Assembly (NCBI RefSeq): GCF_049943955.1
Contig: NZ_JBNFTW010000004.1
Coordinates: forward strand, 186,001-250,000
Origin: Desulfosporosinus sp049943955
GTDB taxonomy: Bacteria > Bacillota > Desulfitobacteriia > Desulfitobacteriales > Desulfitobacteriaceae
DNA: 64,000 nucleotides
Reading direction: 5' to 3'
Shown here: positions 16,571 through 24,634 of the stretch, piece by piece
Layout: every line of letters begins with the position of its first letter
Position numbering within the stretch: position 1 is the stretch's first letter
Program-made: the position numbers and the translations under genes
Notes under the pieces: generated by a model
Databases searched by the model: none
The model's input: only the letters and a program-made list of their open reading frames with translations
What the model was told of the DNA's origin: nothing

Positions 16571-17968
16571 ATGACAAAAAGAAAACGAACCCTAGTTAGT
16601 TTTTTTAGTTTTTGTTTATGTCTTAGTTTAACCACAAGTGGCTGTGGTCTTCAAGCCCTTTTAGGCAACAAAAATAAAACTTCTTCAGCCGGCACATCGA
16701 AAACTTCTACTATAGCAGTTTCGTTAAATGCTAATGATCCTAATAAATTACTGATTACAAAAGGTATTGATGATTTGGCAAAGAAAGAGGACGTTAAAGT
16801 CAAATATCTTGATTCCAGTACATCCGGAGACGATTCTGCCTTAAATGGGGCTAAAGTATTAATCTATCAGGCAGGGAACGCCAGTCTTCTAAAAAATGCT
16901 CAGACAGATAAAGTATCGGTCCTAGCTCTTAGTCAAGTACCTGCTGGCATTAATCTCACTGGAATAGTAACGCCGGATCAAGAAAAAACGGGTGAACTTA
17001 TGGCCCAATCCCTAGTAAGCAAAGTTTCAGAGGGACAAGTCATCATTTTGCAGGGTGATCCCAGCGAGACAGGTTCACAAGAACTTCTGGCCGGAAATAA
17101 ATCGGTGCTCAGCAAGTATCCCAAAATATCTCTGCAAACGTTTGCCAGTCCCCCGGGATCGGAATCAACAGCGAAGCAAAGTCTGACGGATTATATGCAA
17201 AAAAATCCTGGCAAAGTTCAGGCTGTTTTGGCCCATACAGCAAAATTGGGGGAGGTTGCCAGCGATGCTTTAAAACAATTGCAATTGGATAAAAAGGTTT
17301 TACTGATCGGAGGACAGGCAACTATCCCTTCTCTGGAACGGATGGCGGGAGGAAGTCAGATAAGCGATGTGGATACCAACCCCTATCTCCAAGGCGCTAA
17401 CGCCTTTCAGTGGGCTCAAAAAATTCTTAACAAGGAGTCTCTTGATATCAGTGATTCTATTACCAGTGAGCAAGGAGAAATTCCTGCCAAGATAGTTCAG
17501 GTTAAAACGGTGACTCCAGAAAATCTGGCTGTTATTCAAAAGAGTTATGTGAAAACAATGCAGAGTGCAGAACAAGATCAAAAACAGCAGACTGCTAAAG
17601 CAAAACCACAGAGCCAGAGCAAAACACAGGGAGACAGTAAGAATCAAGGAGGCAGTCAAGACCAGGGAGGAGATCAGCAAGGGTCTGGCGGCAGCGATAA
17701 TCAAGGACAAAATAAAGGAAATGTTCCTCCAGGGGTTAAAAAAGTTACGGAAACAGTTAAGACGGAAACTACACGAGAGTATTTAGATGGACAGGGAAAA
17801 GTTATAGGGACTGAAAAAACAACGAACGAACAAGTAAAAACAGTGCCTCCGGAAATGTTGCAGCAAGAACAAAAAGCTCAATCCTCACAAAGTTCGTCGC
17901 AAGCCCAGGGAGATCAGTCATCTCAAGATAAAGGCAGCAGTGGAGGCGGCGGAGACAGCGGAAGCTGA
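16571..17968 (+). CDS. Sugar-binding-like lipoprotein with a long low-complexity tail
   Basis: A 465-residue exported lipoprotein. The signal peptide is at residues 1-24, with a lipobox-like TTSGC whose Cys would be lipidated. Residues about 45-325 form a periplasmic-binding-protein type 1 (RbsB-like) fold: TIAVSLNANDPNKLLITKGI, GAKVLIYQAGN, VIILQGDPSETGSQELLAG, VQAVLAHTAKLGEVASDAL, LLIGGQATIPSL. The last 130 residues are Gln/Ser/Gly/Lys-rich and probably disordered, around a short charged insert (VKTETTREYLDGQGKVIGTE). No ABC transporter genes are adjacent, so it may be a sensor or wall-associated binding protein rather than an importer subunit. A hairpin terminator lies about 45 bases downstream. 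Confidence 0.8.
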   Translation: MTKRKRTLVSFFSFCLCLSLTTSGCGLQALLGNKNKTSSAGTSKTSTIAVSLNANDPNKLLITKGIDDLAKKEDVKVKYLDSSTSGDDSALNGAKVLIYQAGNASLLKNAQTDKVSVLALSQVPAGINLTGIVTPDQEKTGELMAQSLVSKVSEGQVIILQGDPSETGSQELLAGNKSVLSKYPKISLQTFASPPGSESTAKQSLTDYMQKNPGKVQAVLAHTAKLGEVASDALKQLQLDKKVLLIGGQATIPSLERMAGGSQISDVDTNPYLQGANAFQWAQKILNKESLDISDSITSEQGEIPAKIVQVKTVTPENLAVIQKSYVKTMQSAEQDQKQQTAKAKPQSQSKTQGDSKNQGGSQDQGGDQQGSGGSDNQGQNKGNVPPGVKKVTETVKTETTREYLDGQGKVIGTEKTTNEQVKTVPPEMLQQEQKAQSSQSSSQAQGDQSSQDKGSSGGGGDSGS

Positions 17969-17989
17969 CATAAAACATACACAAAAAAT

Positions 17990-18074
17990 GAGCTAGGGAG
18001 AAGCTATTGTTTAGCTCCCCTTTTAGTAGACAGTTTGAAAATAAGAAACTATTTACTAAAAGGAGGAGCTTTTA
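17990..18074 (+). terminator. Terminator hairpin with an overlapping alternative stem
   Basis: AGCTCCCCTTTTAGTA (18013-18028) pairs with TACTAAAAGG-A-GGAGCT (18054-18070), one bulge, then TTTT. Upstream GAGCTA (17990-17995) can instead pair with TAGCTC (18012-18017), which would break the terminator's left arm. The terminator is clear; the switch is inference. Confidence 0.65.
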
Positions 18075-18265
18075 TCATTGTGCAGCGGAAGACTCCCATC
18101 CTCTATAGGTAGTGAGATGAATGCTGTCTCAAAATATTACCAGAACACCAGTTCCAAATTTGTTCCCCGTGTAGTAAAATAAGGGTATCACTGTTGGAAG
18201 GGGGGGCGTAAGGATTAGGAATAATAAGGATCTTTTGGTGGTTTAAGCTACGGAGGGCTGAATTG
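18075..18265. other. Non-coding stretch; possible decayed IS200/IS605-type end
   Basis: No gene seen. Positions 18085-18128 (GGAAGACTCCCATCC..., AGGTAGTGAGATGAATG) recall right ends/omega-RNA scaffolds of TnpB-type elements, but the stem is degraded and no TnpB remnant is next to it. The uvrB promoter region follows. Confidence 0.2.
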
Positions 18266-18294
18266 TTGAATATACGTTCCCTTAGAGGTAAAAT
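18266..18294 (+). promoter_or_regulatory. uvrB promoter overlapped by a LexA (DinR) box
   Basis: -35 TTGAAT (18266-18271), 17-base spacer, -10 TAAAAT (18289-18294). The sequence TGAATATACGTTCC (18267-18280) matches the Firmicute LexA box CGAACRNRYGTTYC at all but two positions and covers the -35. This predicts SOS control of uvrBA, as in B. subtilis. Confidence 0.65.
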
Positions 18295-18410
18295 AAACTT
18301 AGAAAAATTATAATTATATGCGTTTTCTTATGTTAAGTACTACCTTACCTATTTCGTAAGTAAGAATTATCTTACTGTAATTATCTTGCTTTTATAAAGG
18401 GGATCGAAGG

Positions 18411-20459
18411 ATGGAATTTCGTTTGCATGCTCCATACCAATCTTCGGGGGATCAACCCCAAGCCGTCGATTCTTTGGCAGCCGGCGTGAAGGAAGGACGG
18501 CGTTTCCAAACGTTGCTTGGGGTCACAGGCTCGGGTAAGACCTTTACTATGGCAAACATTATCACGAAAGTCCAAAGGCCGACCCTCGTTCTGGCCCATA
18601 ATAAAACACTGGCGGCTCAGCTCTACAGTGAATTCAAAGAGTATTTTCCCGAAAATGCCGTAGAGTATTTTGTAAGTTACTACGATTATTATCAGCCGGA
18701 GGCCTACGTTCCCTCCAGCGATACCTTCATTGAGAAGGATGCTTCAATTAACGACGAGATCGAAAAATTGCGGCACTCCGCTACTGCCGCTCTTTTCGAG
18801 CGGCGGGATGTTCTGGTTGTTGCCAGCGTTTCCTGTATTTATGGCTTGGGTTCACCTGAGGAGTATCGTGACCTGGTGCTTTCTTTGCGACAGGGACAAG
18901 TTATTGATCGCAATGATATTCTACGCAAATTGATTTCGATTCAATATGATCGCAATGACATTGCTTTTACTCGGGGAACCTTCCGTGTGCGCGGTGACGT
19001 TGTAGAAATTTACCCGGCATCATCTAGTGAAAAAGTTCTTCGGGTTGAGATGTTCGGTGATGAAATTGAACACATTTACGAAATCAATGTGTTAACGGGG
19101 GAGATTTTGGGGGAAAGAAACCATGTCGCAATTTTCCCTAATTCACACTATGTAACGGCTCAAGAAAAAGTCATGAAGGCTGCAGAGAATATTGAACTCG
19201 AATTAGCTGACCGTCTGCAGGTTTTGCAATCTCAAAATAAACTCCTGGAGGCTCAACGGCTTGAACAGAGAACACGGTATGATTTGGAAATGCTCAGAGA
19301 AATGGGCTTTTGCAACGGGATTGAAAATTACTCCCGGCATTTAACGTTCCGTGAACCGGGAGAGACGCCTTATACTTTACTCCACTATTTTCCGGAAGAT
19401 TTCTTGCTTTTTATCGATGAATCTCATGTTTCAGTTCCCCAAGTGAGAGGAATGTACGAAGGAGACCGCTCACGAAAGACAACGCTCGTAGATTTTGGCT
19501 TTAGACTTCCCTCTGCTTTAGATAACCGTCCCTTAACCTTTGCTGAGTTCGAAAAGAAAATTAACCAAACGATCTTTGTCAGCGCCACACCGGGTTCTTA
19601 TGAACTGGCTCACTGCCCGACAGTCGTTGAACAAATTATCCGTCCAACGGGTCTCCTTGATCCGGAGGTGGTGGTCCGTCCGACGCAAGGACAGATTGAC
19701 GATTTATTGGGAGAAATCCGCGAACGAATTGCTCGCAGCGAAAGAGTCCTAATTACCACGCTGACCAAAAAGATGGCTGAAGATCTGACCGATTATTTAA
19801 AAAACCTGGAAATAAAGGTAAAATATCTTCATTCTGATATTAAGACCTTAGAACGTGTTGAAATTCTGCGCGAGCTGCGCTTGGGTATGATTGACGTTGT
19901 CGTTGGTATCAATCTCCTGAGAGAAGGACTGGATCTGCCTGAGGTTTCTCTGGTGGCCATTCTTGATGCTGACAAAGAAGGTTTCCTTAGATCTGATCGC
20001 TCACTGATCCAGACCATAGGCCGTGCCGCGCGCAATGCTCAAGGAAAGGTCATCATGTACGGAGATAAGATAACTCAATCGATGCAAGTGGCTCTCGATG
20101 AGACAAATCGACGTCGGGCAATTCAAATGGCTTATAATAAGAAGATGGGGATTATCCCGCAAACGATTCGCAAGATAGTTCATGATGCGCCGGAAGCAAC
20201 AAAAGTGGCTGAAACAAAAAAAGCCTACGGCTCACAGCTTCCGCCTGAAGAGCTGGCTGCTCTTACTGCAAACTTAGAGCAGGAAATGCGTCTCGCTGCT
20301 CAAAATTTAGATTTTGAACGAGCCGCAGAAATTCGTGATGCTTTGATAGAATTAAAAGGTGAAGAGAATAAGTTTAAAATGACAAGCCAGCAGCGTGGAA
20401 GCGGAAGCCGTTACAACCGAGCTAAAAGTAATCATAAAAAGAGTAAGAAAACAAGTTAG
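18411..20459 (+). CDS. uvrB: Excinuclease ABC subunit B
   Basis: A 682-residue helicase-like damage-verification subunit of nucleotide excision repair. Visible: Walker A GVTGSGKTFTMA (about residues 38-49), the beta-hairpin YYDYYQPEAYVPSSDT (about 92-107), the DESHV motif (about 337-341), helicase motifs GINLLREGLDLPEV and QTIGRAARN (about 500 and 535), and a C-terminal UVR domain (ANLEQEMRLAAQNLDFERAA, about 622-641) that contacts UvrC. The start is ATG 18411 behind AAAGGGGATCGAAGG. uvrA follows 49 bases later; both should respond to the LexA box upstream. Confidence 0.98.
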   Translation: MEFRLHAPYQSSGDQPQAVDSLAAGVKEGRRFQTLLGVTGSGKTFTMANIITKVQRPTLVLAHNKTLAAQLYSEFKEYFPENAVEYFVSYYDYYQPEAYVPSSDTFIEKDASINDEIEKLRHSATAALFERRDVLVVASVSCIYGLGSPEEYRDLVLSLRQGQVIDRNDILRKLISIQYDRNDIAFTRGTFRVRGDVVEIYPASSSEKVLRVEMFGDEIEHIYEINVLTGEILGERNHVAIFPNSHYVTAQEKVMKAAENIELELADRLQVLQSQNKLLEAQRLEQRTRYDLEMLREMGFCNGIENYSRHLTFREPGETPYTLLHYFPEDFLLFIDESHVSVPQVRGMYEGDRSRKTTLVDFGFRLPSALDNRPLTFAEFEKKINQTIFVSATPGSYELAHCPTVVEQIIRPTGLLDPEVVVRPTQGQIDDLLGEIRERIARSERVLITTLTKKMAEDLTDYLKNLEIKVKYLHSDIKTLERVEILRELRLGMIDVVVGINLLREGLDLPEVSLVAILDADKEGFLRSDRSLIQTIGRAARNAQGKVIMYGDKITQSMQVALDETNRRRAIQMAYNKKMGIIPQTIRKIVHDAPEATKVAETKKAYGSQLPPEELAALTANLEQEMRLAAQNLDFERAAEIRDALIELKGEENKFKMTSQQRGSGSRYNRAKSNHKKSKKTS

Positions 20460-20508
20460 ACAAGGGAGTGGATCTCTTGCCCTGTAGATACAATTTAGGA
20501 GGCTAATC

Positions 20509-23364
20509 ATGAGCCAGGAATACTTGCGTGTGCGTGGAGCACGCGCTCATAATTTGAAGAATATTAATATTGATATCCCTCGGGACAAACTGGTCGTAAT
20601 TACCGGCTTGTCTGGTTCCGGAAAATCATCACTGGCTTTTGATACGATCTATGCTGAAGGCCAGCGGAGATATGTTGAATCCCTTTCTGCCTATGCACGG
20701 CAATTTTTAGGGCAAATGGACAAGCCGGATGTTGATTCCATCGAGGGACTTTCTCCGGCAATTTCCATCGATCAGAAAACAACGAATCGAAATCCCCGTT
20801 CAACAGTAGGAACGGCAACGGAAGTTTCGGATTATTTGCGTTTGTTATATGCTCGCATAGGTCACCCTCACTGTCCAAAATGCGGACGTGAAATTTCACA
20901 GCAAACTGTTCAACAAATGGTTGATCAGATTTTGGGGTTGCCGGAGCGTACAAAACTTCAAGTTTTGGCTCCTTTGGTCAAAGGGAAAAAAGGAGAACAT
21001 CTTAAAGTTTTCGAAGAGGCCCGCAAGGCCGGATATGTGCGAGTCCGAGTTGATGGTGAAATTCATGATTTGAGTGAAGAGATTAAACTAGTTAAAAACA
21101 AAAAACATTCGATTGAAGTTGTGATTGACAGAATAATCCTCAAGCCCGAGAGTGCTGAACGCTTGGCAGATTCTTTAGAGACGGCACTTAAGCTTGGAGA
21201 AGGAAATGTTATTATCGATGTCACAGAGGGTGACGAACTGCTGTTTAGTGAAAATTTTGCCTGTCCTGACTGCGGTATTGCACTGGAGGAAATTTCTCCC
21301 CGGCTTTTTTCGTTTAACAGTCCTTATGGAGCCTGTCCCACATGTACGGGTTTAGGTGCAAATCTCATCGTAGATATTGACTTGATTATTCCGGACCGTT
21401 CTAAATCCTTGTCCGAAGGCGCTATAGCTCCCTGGGCTAAATCGACCTCGACTTACTATCCCAAGATGATGGAGGCCGCAGCCCAAAACCTGGGCTTTAG
21501 GATGGATACTCCACTGCAGAAACTCTCTGAAAAGCAATGGCAGGGTTTGCTCTATGGTACAGAAACACCTATTAGCTTTCAATACCACAATATTTTTGAT
21601 CAGTTAAAAACCTATCATTCAAACTTCGAAGGGTTAATCCCATTGTTTGAGCGGCGTTATCGGGAGTCTACCTCCGACATGGTACGTACCGAAATTGAAA
21701 GTTATATGACAGAACGCCCTTGTCCTGACTGTCATGGAAAGCGCTTAAAACCTGAAGCCCTGGCAGTAAAAGTGGGCGGTATTTCCATTGATGATTTATC
21801 CCGCCTTTCCATTACGGAGGCCATTGAGTTTATTAATCATTTGACACTAACATCGAAAGAAGAAACGATCGCTTATCAAATTTTGAAGGAAATCAGAGAG
21901 AGATTGGGCTTCCTAATCAATGTAGGATTAGACTATCTTACCATGGCCCGTTCCGCAGGTACGCTCTCCGGGGGAGAAGCTCAGCGAATTCGCCTTGCCA
22001 CCCAAATTGGGTCGAGCCTTACGGGTGTACTATATGTGTTGGATGAACCAAGTATTGGTCTTCATCAACGGGACAATGCCCGACTGCTTTCCACCCTAAA
22101 ACGCTTAAGGGACTTAGGAAATACGTTAATTGTTGTCGAACACGATGAAGACACAATGATTGAAGCCGACCATATTATTGACATTGGGCCAGGGGCCGGG
22201 GCCCACGGTGGTTATGTTGTGGCTGAAGGAACAATTCAACAAATAATGGCCAATAAGAAGTCGGTAACGGGCCAGTATTTGAGCGGGGAAAAACAAATCC
22301 CCGTACCTGAGAAACGGAGAGAAACCAATGGCAAATGGTTGGAAGTATCCGGGGCTCGGGAAAACAATCTGAAAAATATTGAAGCACGGATCCCTTTAGG
22401 GCTTTTGACTTGCGTTACCGGGGTTTCCGGTTCAGGAAAGAGCACTTTGGTTAATGAGATCATTTATAAAGGCCTGGCTGCAAAGCTTAACGGAGCTCGG
22501 CAGCGCCCCGGTGCTTTCGAGAGCTTGGCAGGATTGGAGTACCTGGATAAGATTATTGATATTGACCAATCGCCTATCGGACGAACCCCCCGTTCCAATC
22601 CGGCGACGTATACAGGCGTTTTTGATTTGATACGCGAACTATTCTCCTTGACTCCTGAAGCTAAGATGAGAGGTTATAAACCTGGACGGTTTAGCTTTAA
22701 CGTTAAAGGCGGGCGCTGTGAAGCTTGTCACGGAGATGGAATTATTAAAATTGAGATGCATTTTCTTCCTGACGTTTACGTTCCTTGTGAAGTTTGTGAA
22801 GGAAAGCGATACAATCGGGAAACTCTTGAAGTTCGCTATAAAGGGAAAAGCATTTCTCAAGTTTTGGACATGACCGTAGATGAAGCTGTAGAGTTTTTTC
22901 AAGCTGTTCCTAAAATAGCGAGGAAACTTCAAACCCTTCAGGACGTCGGACTTGGGTATATCCATCTAGGACAGCCTGCGACAACCTTATCCGGGGGAGA
23001 AGCTCAACGCATTAAACTGGCTACGGAACTAAGCCGGCGCAGTACGGGAAAAACCATCTATATTCTTGATGAACCTACCACCGGATTGCACATGGCAGAT
23101 ATTGACAAACTTCTCCAAGTCCTGCACCGTTTAGTGGACGTCGGAGATACTGTACTCATTATTGAGCACAATCTCGACGTGATAAAAACTGCCGATTGGC
23201 TTATCGACCTTGGACCTGAAGGAGGAGATAAAGGTGGCGAGGTTGTTATCACAGGCACGCCTGAGGATGTGGCCGCTTTTCCTTCATCATATACAGGACA
23301 ATATCTTGGACGTTTTCTTTCTCAAACGCATGCGGAAGAATTGGGTAAGATTATTAATTCTTAA
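20509..23364 (+). CDS. uvrA: Excinuclease ABC subunit A
   Basis: A 951-residue tandem ABC ATPase that finds DNA lesions and loads UvrB. ABC domain I has Walker A GLSGSGKSSLAFDT (about residues 31-44), zinc-binding CPKC and CPDC/CPTC pairs (about 255-285), and signature LSGGEAQRIRLA (about 485-496). Domain II has Walker A GVSGSGKSTL (about 640-649), the CEAC/CEVC zinc finger (about 740-766) needed for damage recognition, and signature LSGGEAQRIKLA. The length is normal. AGGAGG precedes ATG 20509. It is cotranscribed with uvrB. Confidence 0.98.
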   Translation: MSQEYLRVRGARAHNLKNINIDIPRDKLVVITGLSGSGKSSLAFDTIYAEGQRRYVESLSAYARQFLGQMDKPDVDSIEGLSPAISIDQKTTNRNPRSTVGTATEVSDYLRLLYARIGHPHCPKCGREISQQTVQQMVDQILGLPERTKLQVLAPLVKGKKGEHLKVFEEARKAGYVRVRVDGEIHDLSEEIKLVKNKKHSIEVVIDRIILKPESAERLADSLETALKLGEGNVIIDVTEGDELLFSENFACPDCGIALEEISPRLFSFNSPYGACPTCTGLGANLIVDIDLIIPDRSKSLSEGAIAPWAKSTSTYYPKMMEAAAQNLGFRMDTPLQKLSEKQWQGLLYGTETPISFQYHNIFDQLKTYHSNFEGLIPLFERRYRESTSDMVRTEIESYMTERPCPDCHGKRLKPEALAVKVGGISIDDLSRLSITEAIEFINHLTLTSKEETIAYQILKEIRERLGFLINVGLDYLTMARSAGTLSGGEAQRIRLATQIGSSLTGVLYVLDEPSIGLHQRDNARLLSTLKRLRDLGNTLIVVEHDEDTMIEADHIIDIGPGAGAHGGYVVAEGTIQQIMANKKSVTGQYLSGEKQIPVPEKRRETNGKWLEVSGARENNLKNIEARIPLGLLTCVTGVSGSGKSTLVNEIIYKGLAAKLNGARQRPGAFESLAGLEYLDKIIDIDQSPIGRTPRSNPATYTGVFDLIRELFSLTPEAKMRGYKPGRFSFNVKGGRCEACHGDGIIKIEMHFLPDVYVPCEVCEGKRYNRETLEVRYKGKSISQVLDMTVDEAVEFFQAVPKIARKLQTLQDVGLGYIHLGQPATTLSGGEAQRIKLATELSRRSTGKTIYILDEPTTGLHMADIDKLLQVLHRLVDVGDTVLIIEHNLDVIKTADWLIDLGPEGGDKGGEVVITGTPEDVAAFPSSYTGQYLGRFLSQTHAEELGKIINS

Positions 23365-23493
23365 TAGAGATTTTTAATCTTTATCCAGTTTTTAAGCCCC
23401 GATGTTCAGCTTTAGGGTAAGCGAGTTCACTTGTTAGGGTGTTAAGTCCTCATGCACAGGGACTATTATTTAAAGGAATGTGGGGAATAAGTA

Positions 23494-24498
23494 ATGAAAA
23501 TGACGATGAAGACAGTTCGCGAAACTGCCCGTGAAAAACTTAAAGGATATTGCCGGATTTGTCCTGAATGCAATGGCAAAGCCTGTGTCGGCGAAGTTCC
23601 GGGGATGGGCGGTGCCGGTACCGGTGCTTCCTTTAAGAATAACGTCGAAGCCCTGGCTGCCTATCGGATAAATTTAAGGACACTCCATGGGGTCAAAAAT
23701 CCCAATACAAAGCTGGAGCTTTTTGGACAAGAATTGGCTGCCCCGATCATTGCTGCCCCCATAACAGGCAATAAGTTCAATATGGGCGGAGCCTTGAACG
23801 AAGAGGAATGGGCGGAGGCTATTCTTCGAGGTTGTCAGGCCGAGGGATCTTTGGGAACGACTGGTGACGGCCCGGACGTTGCTCTATATAATAGTGGTGT
23901 GGATCAAATCGCTAAATTTCAAGGACGTGGTATACCTTTCACAAAACCCAGAGAGCCTGAGGAAGTCATTAAATGTCTTAAGCGTGCTGAGGAAGCGAAC
24001 GTTGTTGCCGTTGGCATGGATGTTGATGCTGCAGGTTTGATTACGATGCCCGTGGGCCCTAAGCCGCTGGATGATCTGAAATTGATTATATCCAGTACGA
24101 AGCTGCCGGTGATCCTTAAGGGAATTATGACTGTTGATGAAGCCGAATTGGCAATTGAAGCCGGTGCGGCGGGAATCGTTGTTTCTAATCACGGCGGACG
24201 AATGATTGATCATACTCCGGGAACGGCTGAGACTCTGCCGGAAATTGCGGCAGCTGTCGATGGACGAATTGCGGTCCTCGTTGACGGGGGAATCCGGTCA
24301 GGGGTTGATGTCTTAAAGATGCTGGCTCTTGGAGCGGATGCAGTCCTCATTGGACGTCCTCTTGTCATTGCTGCCTATGGCGGAGGCGCTGAGGGAGTAG
24401 CCTTAGCTGTGCGCAGGATGACGAATGAATTAAAGCAAGCTATGATCTTGACAGGATGCACTTCTCTGGATGATATCACTATGGATGTTATATTTTAA
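23494..24498 (+). CDS. FMN-dependent alpha-hydroxy-acid oxidase/dehydrogenase family protein
   Basis: A 334-residue TIM-barrel flavoprotein of the LldD/glycolate oxidase/IDI-2 superfamily. The Cys-rich N-terminus (CRICPECNGKACVGEVPGMGG, residues about 19-39) is typical of a clostridial subgroup and may bind a metal or cluster. FMN-site features are VVSNHGGRMIDHTPGT (about 227-242) and LVDGGIRSGVDVLKMLALGADAVLIGRP (about 263-290). The His in SNHGGR corresponds to the catalytic base region, but the substrate is unknown. It looks monocistronic and is followed by a 23-bp hairpin. Confidence 0.85.
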   Translation: MKMTMKTVRETAREKLKGYCRICPECNGKACVGEVPGMGGAGTGASFKNNVEALAAYRINLRTLHGVKNPNTKLELFGQELAAPIIAAPITGNKFNMGGALNEEEWAEAILRGCQAEGSLGTTGDGPDVALYNSGVDQIAKFQGRGIPFTKPREPEEVIKCLKRAEEANVVAVGMDVDAAGLITMPVGPKPLDDLKLIISSTKLPVILKGIMTVDEAELAIEAGAAGIVVSNHGGRMIDHTPGTAETLPEIAAAVDGRIAVLVDGGIRSGVDVLKMLALGADAVLIGRPLVIAAYGGGAEGVALAVRRMTNELKQAMILTGCTSLDDITMDVIF

Positions 24499-24518
24499 AA
24501 CAGGAAAACTAGCATAGC

Positions 24519-24573
24519 AGAATGCACGGGGGCCTTCCATTAATATAATGAATGGAAGGCCCTCGTGCATTCT
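24519..24573. repeat. Long inverted repeat (23-bp arms) between two genes
   Basis: The left arm runs 24519-24541 and the right arm 24551-24573, with only one G-T pair and a 9-base loop. There is no T run, so it is either a poor terminator for the gene upstream or a protein-binding dyad abutting the sigma-54 promoter at 24573. Confidence 0.85.
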
Positions 24574-24589
24574 GGCACAAGAATTGCAT
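24573..24589 (+). promoter_or_regulatory. Sigma-54 (-24/-12) promoter
   Basis: TGGCACAAGAATTGCAT: TGGCAC, 5 bases, TTGCAT. GG (24574-24575) and GC (24586-24587) are separated by exactly 10 bases. It is a perfect match to the RpoN consensus, 46 bases before the radical SAM gene. RpoN itself is encoded at 30971. Confidence 0.8.
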
Positions 24590-24634
24590 TAAAAGGTTTA
24601 AAAGACTATACTTAGGGCGAAGGGGGATTCTCAT

